Notes: generated from the sequence alone by a model not told the origin. A stretch of DNA of 36,403 nt from an uncultured Eubacteriales bacterium (GCA_900316415.1 ONCV01000002.1:171211-207613), one strand, 5' to 3'. Positions 23,150-32,443 are shown, numbered from the stretch's first letter. Made by a program: numbers and translations.

Positions 23150-25458
23150 TCGTTTCCGCTTTTCTTTTCCTTCCGCTGCCGGTTGTAATTGATCAGGCAT
23201 CCCGCCCGGACGATTTTCCGTTCATCCGCGGTCATCTCCGCGATGTACAGCTTCAGGGGCCGGATTTCGTCCTTTCGGATCACATAGGCCGGAATCTCCT
23301 TCATATCCCCGTCCAGCGCGCGAAGGACGCCCGGCACGAAAATGTAATCGCCCACCTGGAAACCGTCCGGCTCCTCCTCCATCTGGAAGGGCAGCATGCC
23401 CCAGTTGATCACATTGGAACGGTACCGCTTCGTGGCGTATTCCCGGGCAATGTTCGCGAGGCCGCCGATCACCCGCTGACAGGAGGCCGCCTGCTCCCGG
23501 GCGGAGCCGTCCCCGGGACGGACCGCGTAAATCATGGAACCGATTTCCGTCTCCCCGGGCTGAATGCCGGCCATGCCGGGAAGCGTTCGAATTTGGTCAT
23601 AGATTTCCTTCAGCGCCGGCTCCGCCGACATCACGTCCTCCCCGGCGATCCGGGCCTTCTCCACCCGGTCCACCGCCTTGGATCTGCCCACGTACTCCGG
23701 ATCCCGCCGGCTCAGGGTAAATTCCGCCAGGCCCAGGGGATTGGAGCGATAGGAGGAGGTCTCCCCCGAAGGAATCAGCTCGTCCGTGGTGGTCACCGGA
23801 TCCATGATCCGGGAGCAGACCTTCAGCAGGATGTTCTCCGTCAGGCGGCTCATGGGCGGCCAGTCCCGGATGTTTGGCCCGTAGACCAGCTCCTCCCCCG
23901 TGGGGTGTCCGAATCCCTGATAGACCCGGCGCTCATACACCGTCGGATCAAAGGTATACTCCGGCACCTGCCCCCATCCGTCAAATTCCTCCGCGGAGGT
24001 CAGAATGCCGCCCCGGGCCGCGGTAGCCGCGATCGAGCGGGCATCCATCAGCGCCACGGCCGCCATCTGCCGGTTGCCGGGCTTGGAGCCCTCCCGGTTC
24101 GGGAAATTCCGCGTCGTATGCCGGATGGACAGGCCGTTGTTGGCGGGCGTGTCCCCCGCACCGAAGCAGGGCCCGCAGAACGCCGTCCGCACGATTGCGC
24201 CCGCCTCCATCAGATCCGTCACGTATCCCTGCCGGGTCAGGCTGATCAGCACCGGCTGGGAGGAGGGATACACCGACAGCGCAAAGGCGCCGTCCCCGAT
24301 GTTCCTTCCCCGCAGCAGGTTCGCCGCCTCCACCACGTTGGTGTAGTTTCCTCCGGCGCATCCCGCGATCACGCCCTGCTGAACCCGCAGCTTTCCGTTC
24401 TCGATCTTGTCCGTCAGGGAGAACGGCGCCCTCCCGCCGGAAACCTTTTCCGCCTCCAGCTCCACGGCACGCAGCATATCCGGCAGATTCGCGTTCAGCT
24501 CGGCGATCGTGCAGGCATTGGAAGGATGGAAGGGCAGCGCGATCATCGGCCGGATCCGGGACAGATCCACATAGACGCAGCCGTCGTAATAGGCCGTATC
24601 CGCGGGATTCAGTTCCCGATAATCCTCCTCCCGCCCGTGGGCCTTCAGGAAGGCGCGGGTTTCCCCATCCGTCCGCCAGATCGAGGAAAGGCAGGTGGTT
24701 TCCGTGGTCATGACATCCACGCCGTTGCGGAAATCCGTGCTCATGGAGGAAACGCCCGGGCCGACGAATTCCATCACCCGGTTCTTGACATACCCGTTCC
24801 GGAACACCGCGGCCACGATGGCCAGGGCGATGTCCTGGGGACCGACGTACGGCTGCGGGGCTCCGTCCAGATAGACGCAGACGACGCCCGGATAATTCAC
24901 GTCATAGGTATCCTCCAGCAGCTGCTTGACCAGCTCGCCGCCGCCCTCTCCGATCGCCATGGTTCCCAGGGCGCCGTACCGGGTATGGCTGTCAGAACCC
25001 AGGATCATCTTCCCGCATCCGGCATGCATTTCCCGCATATACTGGTGAATGACCGCGATATGGGGCGGAACAAAGATCCCGCCGTATTTCCGGGCGGCAG
25101 AGAGGCCGAACAGGTGATCGTCCTCATTGATGGTTCCGCCCACCGCGCAGAGCGTGTTGTGACAGTTGGTCAGCACATAGGGCATGGGAAAATGATCCAT
25201 GCCGGAAGCTTTCGCCGTCTGGATAATTCCCACAAAGGTAATATCATGGGACGCCATGGCATCAAACCGAAGGCGCAGCTTCTCCATATTTCCGGACTGA
25301 TTGTGCGCCTTCAGCACCGACCAGGAGATCGTTCCCTGCCGGGCCTTTTCCCGGTCCGGCATGCCGCCGCGGGCGGCAAAGAAGGAGGCAGCCTCCTTCT
25401 CCGGGATAATTTCCTTTCCGTTTACCAGATATATTCCGTTTTCATACAGCCTGATCAT
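23146..25458 (-). CDS. Aconitase-family hydratase (YbhJ-like)
   Basis: A 770-residue enzyme of the aconitase superfamily. The [4Fe-4S] ligands are C367 ([13 protein letters not shown]) and C428/C431 ([18 protein letters not shown]). Upstream, [21 protein letters not shown] (153-173) is the substrate and cluster region. The C-terminal 180 residues form the swivel domain, with the joining segment around [13 protein letters not shown]. Length and motif spacing suit the YbhJ-like group rather than AcnA, AcnB or LeuC, so the substrate is unknown; aconitase activity should not be assumed. The ATG at 25458 follows AAGGAAGGA, and a good promoter lies upstream (25491-25519). It appears to be monocistronic, with the phosphoribosyltransferase having a separate promoter. 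Confidence 0.88.
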   Translation of the reverse strand: MIRLYENGIYLVNGKEIIPEKEAASFFAARGGMPDREKARQGTISWSVLKAHNQSGNMEKLRLRFDAMASHDITFVGIIQTAKASGMDHFPMPYVLTNCHNTLCAVGGTINEDDHLFGLSAARKYGGIFVPPHIAVIHQYMREMHAGCGKMILGSDSHTRYGALGTMAIGEGGGELVKQLLEDTYDVNYPGVVCVYLDGAPQPYVGPQDIALAIVAAVFRNGYVKNRVMEFVGPGVSSMSTDFRNGVDVMTTETTCLSSIWRTDGETRAFLKAHGREEDYRELNPADTAYYDGCVYVDLSRIRPMIALPFHPSNACTIAELNANLPDMLRAVELEAEKVSGGRAPFSLTDKIENGKLRVQQGVIAGCAGGNYTNVVEAANLLRGRNIGDGAFALSVYPSSQPVLISLTRQGYVTDLMEAGAIVRTAFCGPCFGAGDTPANNGLSIRHTTRNFPNREGSKPGNRQMAAVALMDARSIAATAARGGILTSAEEFDGWGQVPEYTFDPTVYERRVYQGFGHPTGEELVYGPNIRDWPPMSRLTENILLKVCSRIMDPVTTTDELIPSGETSSYRSNPLGLAEFTLSRRDPEYVGRSKAVDRVEKARIAGEDVMSAEPALKEIYDQIRTLPGMAGIQPGETEIGSMIYAVRPGDGSAREQAASCQRVIGGLANIAREYATKRYRSNVINWGMLPFQMEEEPDGFQVGDYIFVPGVLRALDGDMKEIPAYVIRKDEIRPLKLYIAEMTADERKIVRAGCLINYNRQRKEKKSGND

Positions 25459-25490
25459 CCCGCGTTCCTTCCTTTCCTGCGCTGATCCCT

Positions 25491-25519
25491 ATCTTATCAT
25501 CCACCCCTTTTCTTTTCAA
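25491..25519 (-). promoter_or_regulatory. Sigma-A-like promoter of hydratase gene
   Basis: On the minus strand, TTGAAA (25519-25514) and TAAGAT (25496-25491) are 17 bases apart, about 33 bases before the hydratase start. Confidence 0.65.
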
Positions 25520-25570
25520 TGCATAATAATGTTTTTTCGCTGCTCCCCCAAAGGCGTCCGCCCGGGCGTC

Positions 25571-26263
25571 TCAGAGCTCCAGGAGCTCCTCCGGCCTGCG
25601 GACCAGGCAGGCCGCGCCGCTCCCCTCGAGCTCCGTGCGCGTGCGGAAGCCCCAGAGCGCTCCGATTGCGCGCATTCCGGCGCGGCGGGCACATTCCATG
25701 TCGACGGAGGTATCCCCCACATACAGGAACCTCTCCGGCAGCACCCCGATTTCCCGGGCGATGGCCAGCGCGGCGGCCGGGTCCGGCTTGCGGGGGATCC
25801 CCGGGAGCTGGCCCTGCACATGGGCAAAGGGAATCTCCGGAAAATAATGCGCGATGATTTCCCGGGTGTTCGCGTCCGGCTTGTTGGAAAGGACGCAGAG
25901 CGGGATTCCGCGCCGCGCCAGCTCCTCCAGGGTTTCCGTCATGCCGGGATAGGGACGGGTTTTGTTCATCAGGCGGGCGTCGTATTCCCGCTGATAAATC
26001 TCCAGCACCCGGTCCGTCCACTCGTCATGCTCTCGGACGGCTCTTTCTGCCAAAATCCGGGCTCCATTCCCCACCAGATATCGAAAAGCAGCCGTTTCCC
26101 ACGGCGGAAGCCCCACCGAGGAAAGCGCATGGTTCATTGAATCCGCAATGTCCTCCAGGGTGTTCAGCAGCGTTCCGTCCAGATCGAAGAGGAAGGCGCC
26201 TTTTTCTCCGGCCGCCTTCCGCTCCGTCCCTTCCCCTGCCAGGGGTTGTTCCTTTCTGTCCAT
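25571..26263 (-). CDS. HAD-superfamily phosphatase, phosphoglycolate-phosphatase-like
   Basis: A 230-residue HAD subfamily IA hydrolase. Motif I is FLFDLDGTLLNT (24-35; nucleophile D27, acid/base D29), motif II is CVLSNKPD, motif III is the Lys of RKPDPAAALAIA, and motif IV is LYVGDTSVDMECARRAG. A helical cap domain lies between motifs I and II, as in Gph and PgmB-type enzymes. All catalytic residues are present; the substrate (2-phosphoglycolate or another phosphoester) cannot be fixed from sequence. The N-terminal 22 residues are hydrophilic and look dispensable, but the ATG at 26263 has a GGGGAGAG ribosome site. It follows the aldo/keto reductase by 18 bases and is probably co-transcribed. 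Confidence 0.86.
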   Translation of the reverse strand: MDRKEQPLAGEGTERKAAGEKGAFLFDLDGTLLNTLEDIADSMNHALSSVGLPPWETAAFRYLVGNGARILAERAVREHDEWTDRVLEIYQREYDARLMNKTRPYPGMTETLEELARRGIPLCVLSNKPDANTREIIAHYFPEIPFAHVQGQLPGIPRKPDPAAALAIAREIGVLPERFLYVGDTSVDMECARRAGMRAIGALWGFRTRTELEGSGAACLVRRPEELLEL

Positions 26264-26281
26264 TTCCGTTCTCTCCCCGTT

Positions 26282-27400
26282 TTATGCTTCCAGCTCCTCC
26301 CTGCTCTTCCGAAGCAGGTCAATGATGGGCAGGTGCTGGGGACAGGCGCGCTCGCACTGGCCGCAGGCAATGCAGCTGCTGGCCCGACCCCTTCCCTGGG
26401 TGACGATATCATATTCCCGCACCGTGCGGAACTTCGGGCTTCCCTTTTTCCGGTTCTGCACATTGAAGATCTCAGGAATCGGGATCTCCATCGGGCAGCC
26501 CTTGGTGCAGTAATGGCAGGCGGTGCACGGAATGGATTTGTCCGCGTCCAGGGCCCGCTGCGCCTGATGAATCACTTCCATCTCCGCTTCGTTCAGCGGA
26601 ACGAAGGGAGACATGGTTTTCAGGTTGTCCTCCATCTGGGAAAGGTCACTCATTCCGCTGAGAACCGCGTGGATGTTCTCCAGTCCGGCGGCAAAGCGCA
26701 GCGCCCAGCTGGCATACGAGGCCCCGTTTCCGGTCCGGTCCAGAAGGGACCGCACGGAAGGAATCGGATCCGCCAGAATGCCGCCCTTCACCGGCTCCAT
26801 CACAATGACGGGCTTTCCGTGGGCCCGGCAGATCTCCCAGTTTTTCCGGGAAGCCACCCCCGGGTTCTCCCAGTCGGCATAATTGATCTGCAGCTGCACA
26901 AACTCCGCGTCGGGATGGAGGGTCAGCAGCTCCTCCAGCAGCTCCGGATCCGCGTGGAAGGAAAAGCCCCAGTGCCGGATCAGGCCGCGCTCCTTCTGCT
27001 CCTTCACGAAATCCCAGATTCCGTATTCGTCATATTTCCGGTAGGTCGACCGCTGCAGGGCATGCAGCAGATAATAATCAAAGTATCCCGCGCCGGTGCG
27101 TTCCAGGCTGGTATAAAATTCCTGCTTGGCGCTCTTCTCGTCCTCGCACATCATGGCGGCATGCAGCTTGGTGGCCAGGGTATACCGGTCCCGGGGATAG
27201 CGATCCGCCACGGCCGATTTGAACGCCGCTTCGCTCGCGCCTCCGTCATAGACGAAGGCCGTGTCAAAATAGGTTCCGCCCGTCTCCAGGAAGCGGTCCG
27301 CCATCCGGCAGACCTGGGGCACATCGATGGAACCGTCCGGGTTCTTGGGAAGCCGCATCAGGCCGAATCCGAGGCGGAAGGGGTTGGGAATCAGTGCCAT
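26282..27400 (-). CDS. Aldo/keto reductase with C-terminal 2x[4Fe-4S] ferredoxin domain
   Basis: A 372-residue fusion enzyme. Residues 1-290 form an aldo/keto reductase barrel with the tetrad D46, Y51, K78 and H113 (FDTAFVYD, LATKL, YLLHAL). Residues about 303-360 hold two ferredoxin-type cysteine sets, CTACHYCTKGCP and CIACGQCERACP, each suited to a [4Fe-4S] cluster. Such fusions are common in anaerobic Clostridia and may link carbonyl reduction to ferredoxin or other non-pyridine electron carriers; the substrate is unknown. GGAGG lies eight bases before the ATG at 27400. It leads a two-gene unit with the HAD phosphatase and is divergent from the amino-acid exporter genes. Confidence 0.9.
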   Translation of the reverse strand: MALIPNPFRLGFGLMRLPKNPDGSIDVPQVCRMADRFLETGGTYFDTAFVYDGGASEAAFKSAVADRYPRDRYTLATKLHAAMMCEDEKSAKQEFYTSLERTGAGYFDYYLLHALQRSTYRKYDEYGIWDFVKEQKERGLIRHWGFSFHADPELLEELLTLHPDAEFVQLQINYADWENPGVASRKNWEICRAHGKPVIVMEPVKGGILADPIPSVRSLLDRTGNGASYASWALRFAAGLENIHAVLSGMSDLSQMEDNLKTMSPFVPLNEAEMEVIHQAQRALDADKSIPCTACHYCTKGCPMEIPIPEIFNVQNRKKGSPKFRTVREYDIVTQGRGRASSCIACGQCERACPQHLPIIDLLRKSREELEA

Positions 27401-27487
27401 GGCTCATCCTCCGTTCCATATCGGTTTTCAGGATCCGGGAGAAATCCCGCCCCGCGGAGCGAAGCCTCTCCCTGCTTTCACAACCAA

Positions 27488-27516
27488 AGCATAGCATAGA
27501 ACCCGCGGGCCCGCAA
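27488..27516 (-). promoter_or_regulatory. Possible promoter of aldo/keto reductase gene
   Basis: On the minus strand, TTGCGG (27516-27511) and TATGCT (27493-27488) are 17 bases apart. TATGCT occurs twice in an overlapping direct repeat (27488-27498). The match is moderate; the leader would be about 80 bases. Confidence 0.45.
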
Positions 27517-27539
27517 GCGAAAATCCGCGGCTTTTCCGG

Positions 27540-27568
27540 TTGAAAAGAGGGGCTTTTTATGCTATCTT
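27540..27568 (+). promoter_or_regulatory. Possible promoter of ThrE-type exporter genes
   Basis: TTGAAA (27540-27545) and TATCTT (27563-27568) are 17 bases apart. The -10 box lies just downstream of an in-frame ATG (27559), which argues for the later GTG start at 27601. Confidence 0.5.
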
Positions 27569-27600
27569 TTCAGCAGGCAAAGGAAGGGGAAGGGATTCCT

Positions 27601-28392
27601 GTGAAGGAGAAAACAAACCGGGTGGACACCGGCGCGGAAATGGAAACGCTGCAGCTGGCCGCCCAGATGATTATGGAGCACGGCGGGGAAACCTATCGCG
27701 CGGAAGAAACCGTCCAGCACATGGGCAGGGGCTTCGGCCTGCATCAGGTGGAAAGCTTTGCTGTACCCAGCGGACTGTTCATCAGCTACCGCACCCCGGA
27801 GGGGAAGCTGGAAACCAGCGTCCGCCGGGTTCACCGGAAGGCCACGGATCTGACGCTGGTGAATGAGGTGAACCGGATCTCCCGGGAAACGGAGGCGGGA
27901 AAACTGGATGCCCGCCAGGCCCTGGTCCGCCTGAAGGCGGAGCAGAAGCGGCCCCGGAGCGGGGCTTCCCTGCTGCTGGCCGCCGCCATCTGCGCCGGCG
28001 GGTTCAGTTTTCTGTTTCAGGGCGGCCCCTGGGACGCGCTCCTGGCCGCCGGCGTGGCGCTGCTGGTCCAGGGGGTGGCTCTGCTGCTTTCCCGGATTCC
28101 CGGCCCGGGCATCGCCACCCAGATTCTCGGCGGAATGCTGACCGCCATGCTGCCGGTTCTCGCCGCGCGGTATTTTCCCGGTCTGAACGCAGAAGCGGCA
28201 GTCGCCGGCGCCCTGATGCCGCTGGTTCCCGGGCTGGCCATGACCAATGCCGTGCAGGACACCCTGCGGGGTGATATGGTTTCCGGCCTGTCCCACGGGG
28301 CCTCCGCGCTGCTGACCGCATGCCTGATCGCCGGCGGGGCGCTGCTCTCCTCCGCGTTGCTGCGGCTGGCCGCAGGAGGTGGTCTGGGATGA
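27601..28392 (+). CDS. ThrE-type threonine/serine exporter, large subunit (DUF1212)
   Basis: A 263-residue protein. The N-terminal soluble part (about 1-110) carries MEHGGETYRAEETVQHMGRGFGL, the hallmark of the ThrE/DUF1212 family, followed by about five hydrophobic helices (about 120-255). In many Firmicutes this family is split in two: this long subunit and the short one encoded next. Together they resemble the single-chain threonine/serine exporter of Corynebacterium. I chose the GTG at 27601 because AAGGGGAAGGG lies before it and the likely promoter overlaps the alternative ATG at 27559. If that ATG is real, the protein gains 14 residues. The stop overlaps the next start (ATGA). Confidence 0.86.
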   Translation: MKEKTNRVDTGAEMETLQLAAQMIMEHGGETYRAEETVQHMGRGFGLHQVESFAVPSGLFISYRTPEGKLETSVRRVHRKATDLTLVNEVNRISRETEAGKLDARQALVRLKAEQKRPRSGASLLLAAAICAGGFSFLFQGGPWDALLAAGVALLVQGVALLLSRIPGPGIATQILGGMLTAMLPVLAARYFPGLNAEAAVAGALMPLVPGLAMTNAVQDTLRGDMVSGLSHGASALLTACLIAGGALLSSALLRLAAGGGLG

Positions 28393-28832
28393 TTTTTACG
28401 AATCTGATCCGGTATGCTGCCGGTTCCTTTTTCGGCGCGGTGGGGTTCGCGATGCTGGCCCGGATTCCCCGGCGGGCCTGGGTGCCTTCCGGCGCGGTCG
28501 CCGTGCTGGTCTATCTGGTTTACTGGCTGCTCCCCCTGACCGGAATCTCGGAATACATCGCGGTCTTCTGCGCTTCCCTTCTGGGCTCGGTGCTGGGGCA
28601 TCTCTGCGCCAGGCGGATGAAGATGATTCACACCATGTATCTGATGTCCGCGGTGGTGCCGGTGGTGCCGGGGCTCGGCCTGTATCGAACCATGGCCTTT
28701 CTCGGCCAGGGGCAACTGTCCCCCGGCGCCAGGGAGGGGCTGCAGGCCATGATCATCATCGCCATGACGGCGCTCGGTCTGGTAATCGGAAGCTTTCTGG
28801 ACCGTCTGTTCCACGAAAAGAAAAAGTCCTGA
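28389..28832 (+). CDS. ThrE-type threonine/serine exporter, small subunit (ThrE_2)
   Basis: A 147-residue, very hydrophobic protein with about four or five membrane helices and the recurring family segment MSAVVPVVPGLGLYRTMAFL, which matches PGLAMTNAVQD-type segments in the large subunit. The ATG at 28389 overlaps the stop of the large subunit by four bases, so translation is coupled and equal expression is expected. It ends with a basic tail (HEKKKS). Substrate (threonine, serine or another small amino acid) is inferred from the family only. A strong hairpin follows at 28837. Confidence 0.85.
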   Translation: MIFTNLIRYAAGSFFGAVGFAMLARIPRRAWVPSGAVAVLVYLVYWLLPLTGISEYIAVFCASLLGSVLGHLCARRMKMIHTMYLMSAVVPVVPGLGLYRTMAFLGQGQLSPGAREGLQAMIIIAMTALGLVIGSFLDRLFHEKKKS

Positions 28833-28836
28833 TCGT

Positions 28837-28868
28837 AACGAAGGGGCCGGCGTTTGCCGGCCCCCGTT
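28837..28868. terminator. Hairpin between convergent exporter and AI-2E-family genes
   Basis: GGGGCCGGC pairs with GCCGGCCCC around a GTTT loop, and AACG/CGTT extends the stem past a two-base bulge. It fills the space between two convergent stop codons. No U-tract is present on either strand, so it may end transcription inefficiently or mainly protect mRNA ends. Confidence 0.55.
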
Positions 28869-30002
28869 CTATATCACGTCTCTCTTTTGCGAAAGCTCCT
28901 CCGGAGTCATCCGTTCCCGCTCTTCCAGCCTCTCCCGGATCAGGCGGTACGTGAAGGCCGTCAGCGGGACGCCGATCATGATGCCCATGATGCCGCCCAG
29001 TCCGCTCCCGATCAGCACCGCCGACAGGGTCCAAACGGAGGGCAGCTGCAGCGTGCGGCCGATCAGCCGCGGGAAAACCAGGGTACCGATCACGTTCTGC
29101 AGCACCACGATAAAAACCAGGAACAGCAGCGCCTGTCCCGGCGCGTCCGTCAGAATCATCAGGGTTCCCAGGATGGCGCCGAGATACCCGCCGATGACGG
29201 GAATCAGCGCGCAGAATCCGTTCAGGGATCCGACCATGCTCGCGTAGGGAAAGCCGAAGATGCTCATCAGAATGGTCGCGGACAGGCCGATCACCATCGC
29301 CTGGATCACCTGACAGACGATAAAGCTGCGGAAGCACTCGTTCAGCAGGGAGGCCGAACGGAAAACCGTCTCCTGTCGGGAGGCCGGCACGAAGGCCCGG
29401 ACCAGGCGGCCCGCCGTCCGGAGCGCCGTATCCTTGCCTGACAGGAAATAGCAGGCGAAGAGGATGCCGAACAGCAGATTGCTGAACGCGCTCAGCGCGG
29501 TGGTAGCCGTCACCGTCATATTCCGGAACAGGTCGTCGCTGCTGACCATGTTCACCAGATGGTTGATCCAGTTGTTCCAGTCGAATGTCTGCAGGGTTTC
29601 CATGGTCTCCGCCGGAATCAGCCTGCCGACCAGCGGCTGGTAAAGCAGGAAGCGGATGCCCTGGGGCACCCTTTCCAGCAGCGCAATCGCGGACGCGGTC
29701 AGCTGGGGCGCCAGAAATCCCCCGATGAACACCACGCAGCCCGCCAGCACAATGACAGCCAGAACGGTTGCCAGAATCTGGTGGCCTCTTTCACTCTGCA
29801 GCAGCTTTCGATGATACAGAAAGTCGTGCTTCTTGAAAAAACCAATCAGAATGTTCAGCGGAAAGGCAATCACCGCCCCGATCAGAATGGGCCGGGCCGC
29901 CGTCAGCAGCTGCTGCCCCGTGAACATGAACCAGTAGATCAGCAGGAACAGCATAAAGGCTCCCAGCACCAGCCGGGAAATGCTTCTGCGGTCCATTCTC
30001 AT
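28869..30002 (-). CDS. AI-2E family (TqsA/YdiK-like) membrane transporter
   Basis: A 377-residue protein with the family layout: two or three N-terminal helices, a long extracytoplasmic segment (about 110-165), and five or more C-terminal helices with the conserved SLNGFCALIPVIGGYLGAI and LVFPRLIGRTLQLP segments. The family was named for export of autoinducer-2 by TqsA, but members also include Na+/H+ antiporters, so the substrate is open. The ATG at 30002 overlaps the stop of nfnB by four bases; coupling to an electron-bifurcating enzyme makes a cation-transport role worth considering. A second Met at codon 3 is also possible as the start. Confidence 0.86.
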   Translation of the reverse strand: MRMDRRSISRLVLGAFMLFLLIYWFMFTGQQLLTAARPILIGAVIAFPLNILIGFFKKHDFLYHRKLLQSERGHQILATVLAVIVLAGCVVFIGGFLAPQLTASAIALLERVPQGIRFLLYQPLVGRLIPAETMETLQTFDWNNWINHLVNMVSSDDLFRNMTVTATTALSAFSNLLFGILFACYFLSGKDTALRTAGRLVRAFVPASRQETVFRSASLLNECFRSFIVCQVIQAMVIGLSATILMSIFGFPYASMVGSLNGFCALIPVIGGYLGAILGTLMILTDAPGQALLFLVFIVVLQNVIGTLVFPRLIGRTLQLPSVWTLSAVLIGSGLGGIMGIMIGVPLTAFTYRLIRERLEERERMTPEELSQKRDVI

Positions 30003-31414
30003 GTCATCGCCCCGCTCAGTGCCTCATGAATCGCCTTCGCGGCCAGCTTGCCCGCGCCCATGGCGGAGATCACCGTGGCCGCTCCGGTCACGGTGTCGCC
30101 GCCCGCGTAGACATGCTCCCGGGAGGTGCGTCCCTCTTCGTTGACGATGATTCCGCCCCGCCGGTTTACCTCCAGCCCTTCCGTGGTATTCTTGATCAGC
30201 GGGTTCGGGCTGGTGCCGATGGCCATGACCACCGTATTCACCTCCAGTTCAAATTCGCTGCCCGGGATTTCCACCGGCCGGCGGCGTCCGGAGGCATCCG
30301 GCTCTCCCAGTTCCATCCGGACGCAGCGGATCCCCGAGACGAACCCGTTCTTCGGATCCCGGGGATCCTCCGGGTTCTCGAAGCCCAAAATCTCCACCGG
30401 ATTGCACAGCAGCCGGAAGTCAATTCCTTCCTCCTCCGCGTGCTCCACCTCTTCCCTGCGGGCCGGAAGCTCCTCCATGGAGCGGCGATAGATGATATAC
30501 ACCTTCTCCGCGCCAAGGCGCAGCGCCGTGCGCGCGGCGTCCATGGCCACGTTTCCGCCGCCCACCACCGCGACCTTTCCGCCCTTCATGATGGGGGTAT
30601 GGGGCTCCTCCTGATACGCCTTCATCAGGTTGGACCGGGTCAGGAACTCATTGGCCGAATAGACGCCCTTCAGCGCCTCTCCCGGAATGTTCATAAAATT
30701 GGGCAGCCCCGCGCCGGATCCGATGAAAACCGCTTCGAACCCCATGCCGAACAGCTCGTCCACCGTCAGGGTCTTTCCGATGACCACGTTGGTCTCCACC
30801 TGAACCCCGAGCTCCTTCAGCGTTTCCACCTCCCGGGACACGATGGACTTGGGCAGACGGAATTCGGGAATCCCGTAAACCAGAACGCCTCCGGCGGTAT
30901 GCAGCGCCTCATAGACCGTCACCTGGTATCCCTTCTTGGCCAGATCCCCGGCGCAGGTCAGCCCGGACGGGCCCGCCCCCACCACGGCCACCCGGTGGCC
31001 GTTGGACGCCGGCGCCTTCGCCTTCTCCTGCGCGTGGGCGTTGTGCCAGTCCGCCGCGAAGCGTTCCAGCCTTCCGATCCCCACGGGTTCGAATTTGATG
31101 CCCAGGGTGCATTTGCTCTCGCACTGGGTCTCCTGCGGGCAGACCCGTCCGCAGACCGCGGGCAGGGAGGAGGACCGGCTGATGATCTGGTATGCCTCCT
31201 CAAAGTTTCCTTCCCGGATCTGTCCGATGAAATCGGGAATCGCGATATTCACCGGGCATCCGGCCACGCAGGGCCGGTTTTTGCAGTTCAGGCAGCGCTT
31301 GGCCTCCTCCAGGGCGATCTCCATCGGATACCCCAGGGCGACCTCCTGAAAGTTCCGGGCCCGGACTTCCGGAGCCTGAGTGGGCATTTCATGTTTCTTC
31401 GGATTTATGGCCAT
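29999..31414 (-). CDS. nfnB: NfnB / NADPH-dependent glutamate synthase small-subunit-like flavoprotein
   Basis: A 471-residue iron-sulfur flavoprotein. The N-terminal domain carries two cysteine sets for [4Fe-4S] clusters: C41, C44, C49, C53 and C88, C92, C98, C102. A FAD-binding GAGPSG (146-151) follows, then a second nucleotide-binding VVGGGNVAMDAAR for NADP(H), and the closing AGGDTVTGAATVISAMGAG of the GltD-like family. It could be a glutamate synthase subunit, but the gene directly upstream is the NfnA-type partner and no glutamate synthase large subunit is nearby. I therefore read it as the large subunit of NADH-dependent ferredoxin:NADP+ oxidoreductase, which carries the bifurcating FAD. 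AGGAGA precedes the ATG. Confidence 0.86.
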   Translation of the reverse strand: MAINPKKHEMPTQAPEVRARNFQEVALGYPMEIALEEAKRCLNCKNRPCVAGCPVNIAIPDFIGQIREGNFEEAYQIISRSSSLPAVCGRVCPQETQCESKCTLGIKFEPVGIGRLERFAADWHNAHAQEKAKAPASNGHRVAVVGAGPSGLTCAGDLAKKGYQVTVYEALHTAGGVLVYGIPEFRLPKSIVSREVETLKELGVQVETNVVIGKTLTVDELFGMGFEAVFIGSGAGLPNFMNIPGEALKGVYSANEFLTRSNLMKAYQEEPHTPIMKGGKVAVVGGGNVAMDAARTALRLGAEKVYIIYRRSMEELPARREEVEHAEEEGIDFRLLCNPVEILGFENPEDPRDPKNGFVSGIRCVRMELGEPDASGRRRPVEIPGSEFELEVNTVVMAIGTSPNPLIKNTTEGLEVNRRGGIIVNEEGRTSREHVYAGGDTVTGAATVISAMGAGKLAAKAIHEALSGAMT

Positions 31415-31470
31415 TTCTCGTCTCTCCTCTCGCCTTCTCCGGGGCAGGGGCTCTCCCGGCCCGCGCTCCC

Positions 31471-32319
31471 TTACGCCCTGTTCAGCAGATTGCAGGCTTT
31501 CTCATAGGCATGCCGCTCATATTCCGCGTACATGCGGCCCCGGCTCATGGCCTCATCAAAGTCGATCTCGTATCCGTTGAAGTCCGGCCCGTCCACGCAG
31601 GCGAACTTCGTCACCCGTTTTCCGTCCTGAACCAGCGTGATCCGGCACCCGCCGCACATTCCCGTTCCGTCGATCATGATCGGGTTCATGCTGACCGTCA
31701 CCGGCACGCCGAAGGGCTTCGCCGCGGCCACGACAAACTTCATCATGATCAGGGGCCCGATGGTGATGATCATGTCAAAGGTCTCCCCGGCCTCCAGCAT
31801 CTCCTTCAGCGGGATCGTCACGTTGCCGTGCCGCCCCCGGGAGCCGTCGTCCGTCATGATGATCATCCGGTCCGAGCAGGCGGTGAATTCCTCCTCCAGG
31901 ATCACCAGATCCCGGTTCCGGAAGCCGATGATGCTGGTGACCTCCGCTCCGAGGCGATGAAACTCCTCCGCAACCGGCAGGGCGATCGCGCAGCCCGCTC
32001 CGCCGCCGACCACGCAGACGCGGCGGATCCCCTCCGTCCGGGTGGCCACTCCCAGCGGACCGACAAAGTCCTGGATGGATTCGCCCTCCTTCTTGCGCCG
32101 CAGCAGCTCCGTCGTGGCGCCGACCACCTGAAAGATAATCTTCACCGTTCCCCGGTCCGCGTCCGTCCCGGCGATGGTCAGGGGAATCCGCTCCCCCTCC
32201 TCATCCACCCGAAGGATGATAAACTGGCCGGGCTTTGCCTTCCGGGCCACCAGCGGCGCCTCAATCTCCATCTGGATCATGGAGGGATTCAGTTCCTTCC
32301 GGCTCGCAATGCGGTACAT
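31471..32319 (-). CDS. nfnA: NfnA / sulfide-dehydrogenase-like FAD/NAD-binding subunit
   Basis: A 282-residue flavoprotein of the ferredoxin-NADP reductase/PyrK type. FAD-binding is at ERIPLTIAG (43-51), the NAD-binding motif is VCVVGGGAGCAIALPVAEE (101-119), and the C-terminal [2Fe-2S] site is MCGGCRITL (221-229) plus C241 in FACVDGPDF; in Nfn an Asp is described as a fourth ligand, here probably D218. It is the small subunit of the transhydrogenase that couples NADH and reduced ferredoxin to NADPH formation. The ATG at 32319 follows AGGAGG and lies downstream of a good promoter (32370-32398); the longer frame to 32364 would overlap the leader. nfnB begins 56 bases downstream. Confidence 0.87.
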   Translation of the reverse strand: MYRIASRKELNPSMIQMEIEAPLVARKAKPGQFIILRVDEEGERIPLTIAGTDADRGTVKIIFQVVGATTELLRRKKEGESIQDFVGPLGVATRTEGIRRVCVVGGGAGCAIALPVAEEFHRLGAEVTSIIGFRNRDLVILEEEFTACSDRMIIMTDDGSRGRHGNVTIPLKEMLEAGETFDMIITIGPLIMMKFVVAAAKPFGVPVTVSMNPIMIDGTGMCGGCRITLVQDGKRVTKFACVDGPDFNGYEIDFDEAMSRGRMYAEYERHAYEKACNLLNRA

Positions 32320-32369
32320 CTTTCTTTTCCTCCTTGCGGGAGCAAAGCCCCCGGGAATGAACATCCTTC

Positions 32370-32398
32370 ATTTTAGCCGCTGCAGGGGGAAAACACAA
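32370..32398 (-). promoter_or_regulatory. Sigma-A-like promoter of nfnA-nfnB-transporter operon
   Basis: On the minus strand, TTGTGT (32398-32393) and TAAAAT (32375-32370) are 17 bases apart, about 50 bases before nfnA. Confidence 0.65.
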
Positions 32399-32443
32399 GC
32401 GAAAAACACGTAAAAACCATCCCGTCCGGCGGCTTTCGCTCCG

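Noticed and set aside
25530..25590. Terminator between HAD phosphatase and hydratase genes
   Set aside because: Short palindromes (GAGCTC pair, CGCCCGGGCG) exist, but on the minus strand they are followed by A-runs, not T-runs, so no intrinsic terminator is supported.
29999..31414. Glutamate synthase small subunit as the primary call
   Set aside because: The sequence is compatible, but no large subunit is present and the PyrK-like NfnA partner lies directly upstream, so the Nfn reading is preferred.
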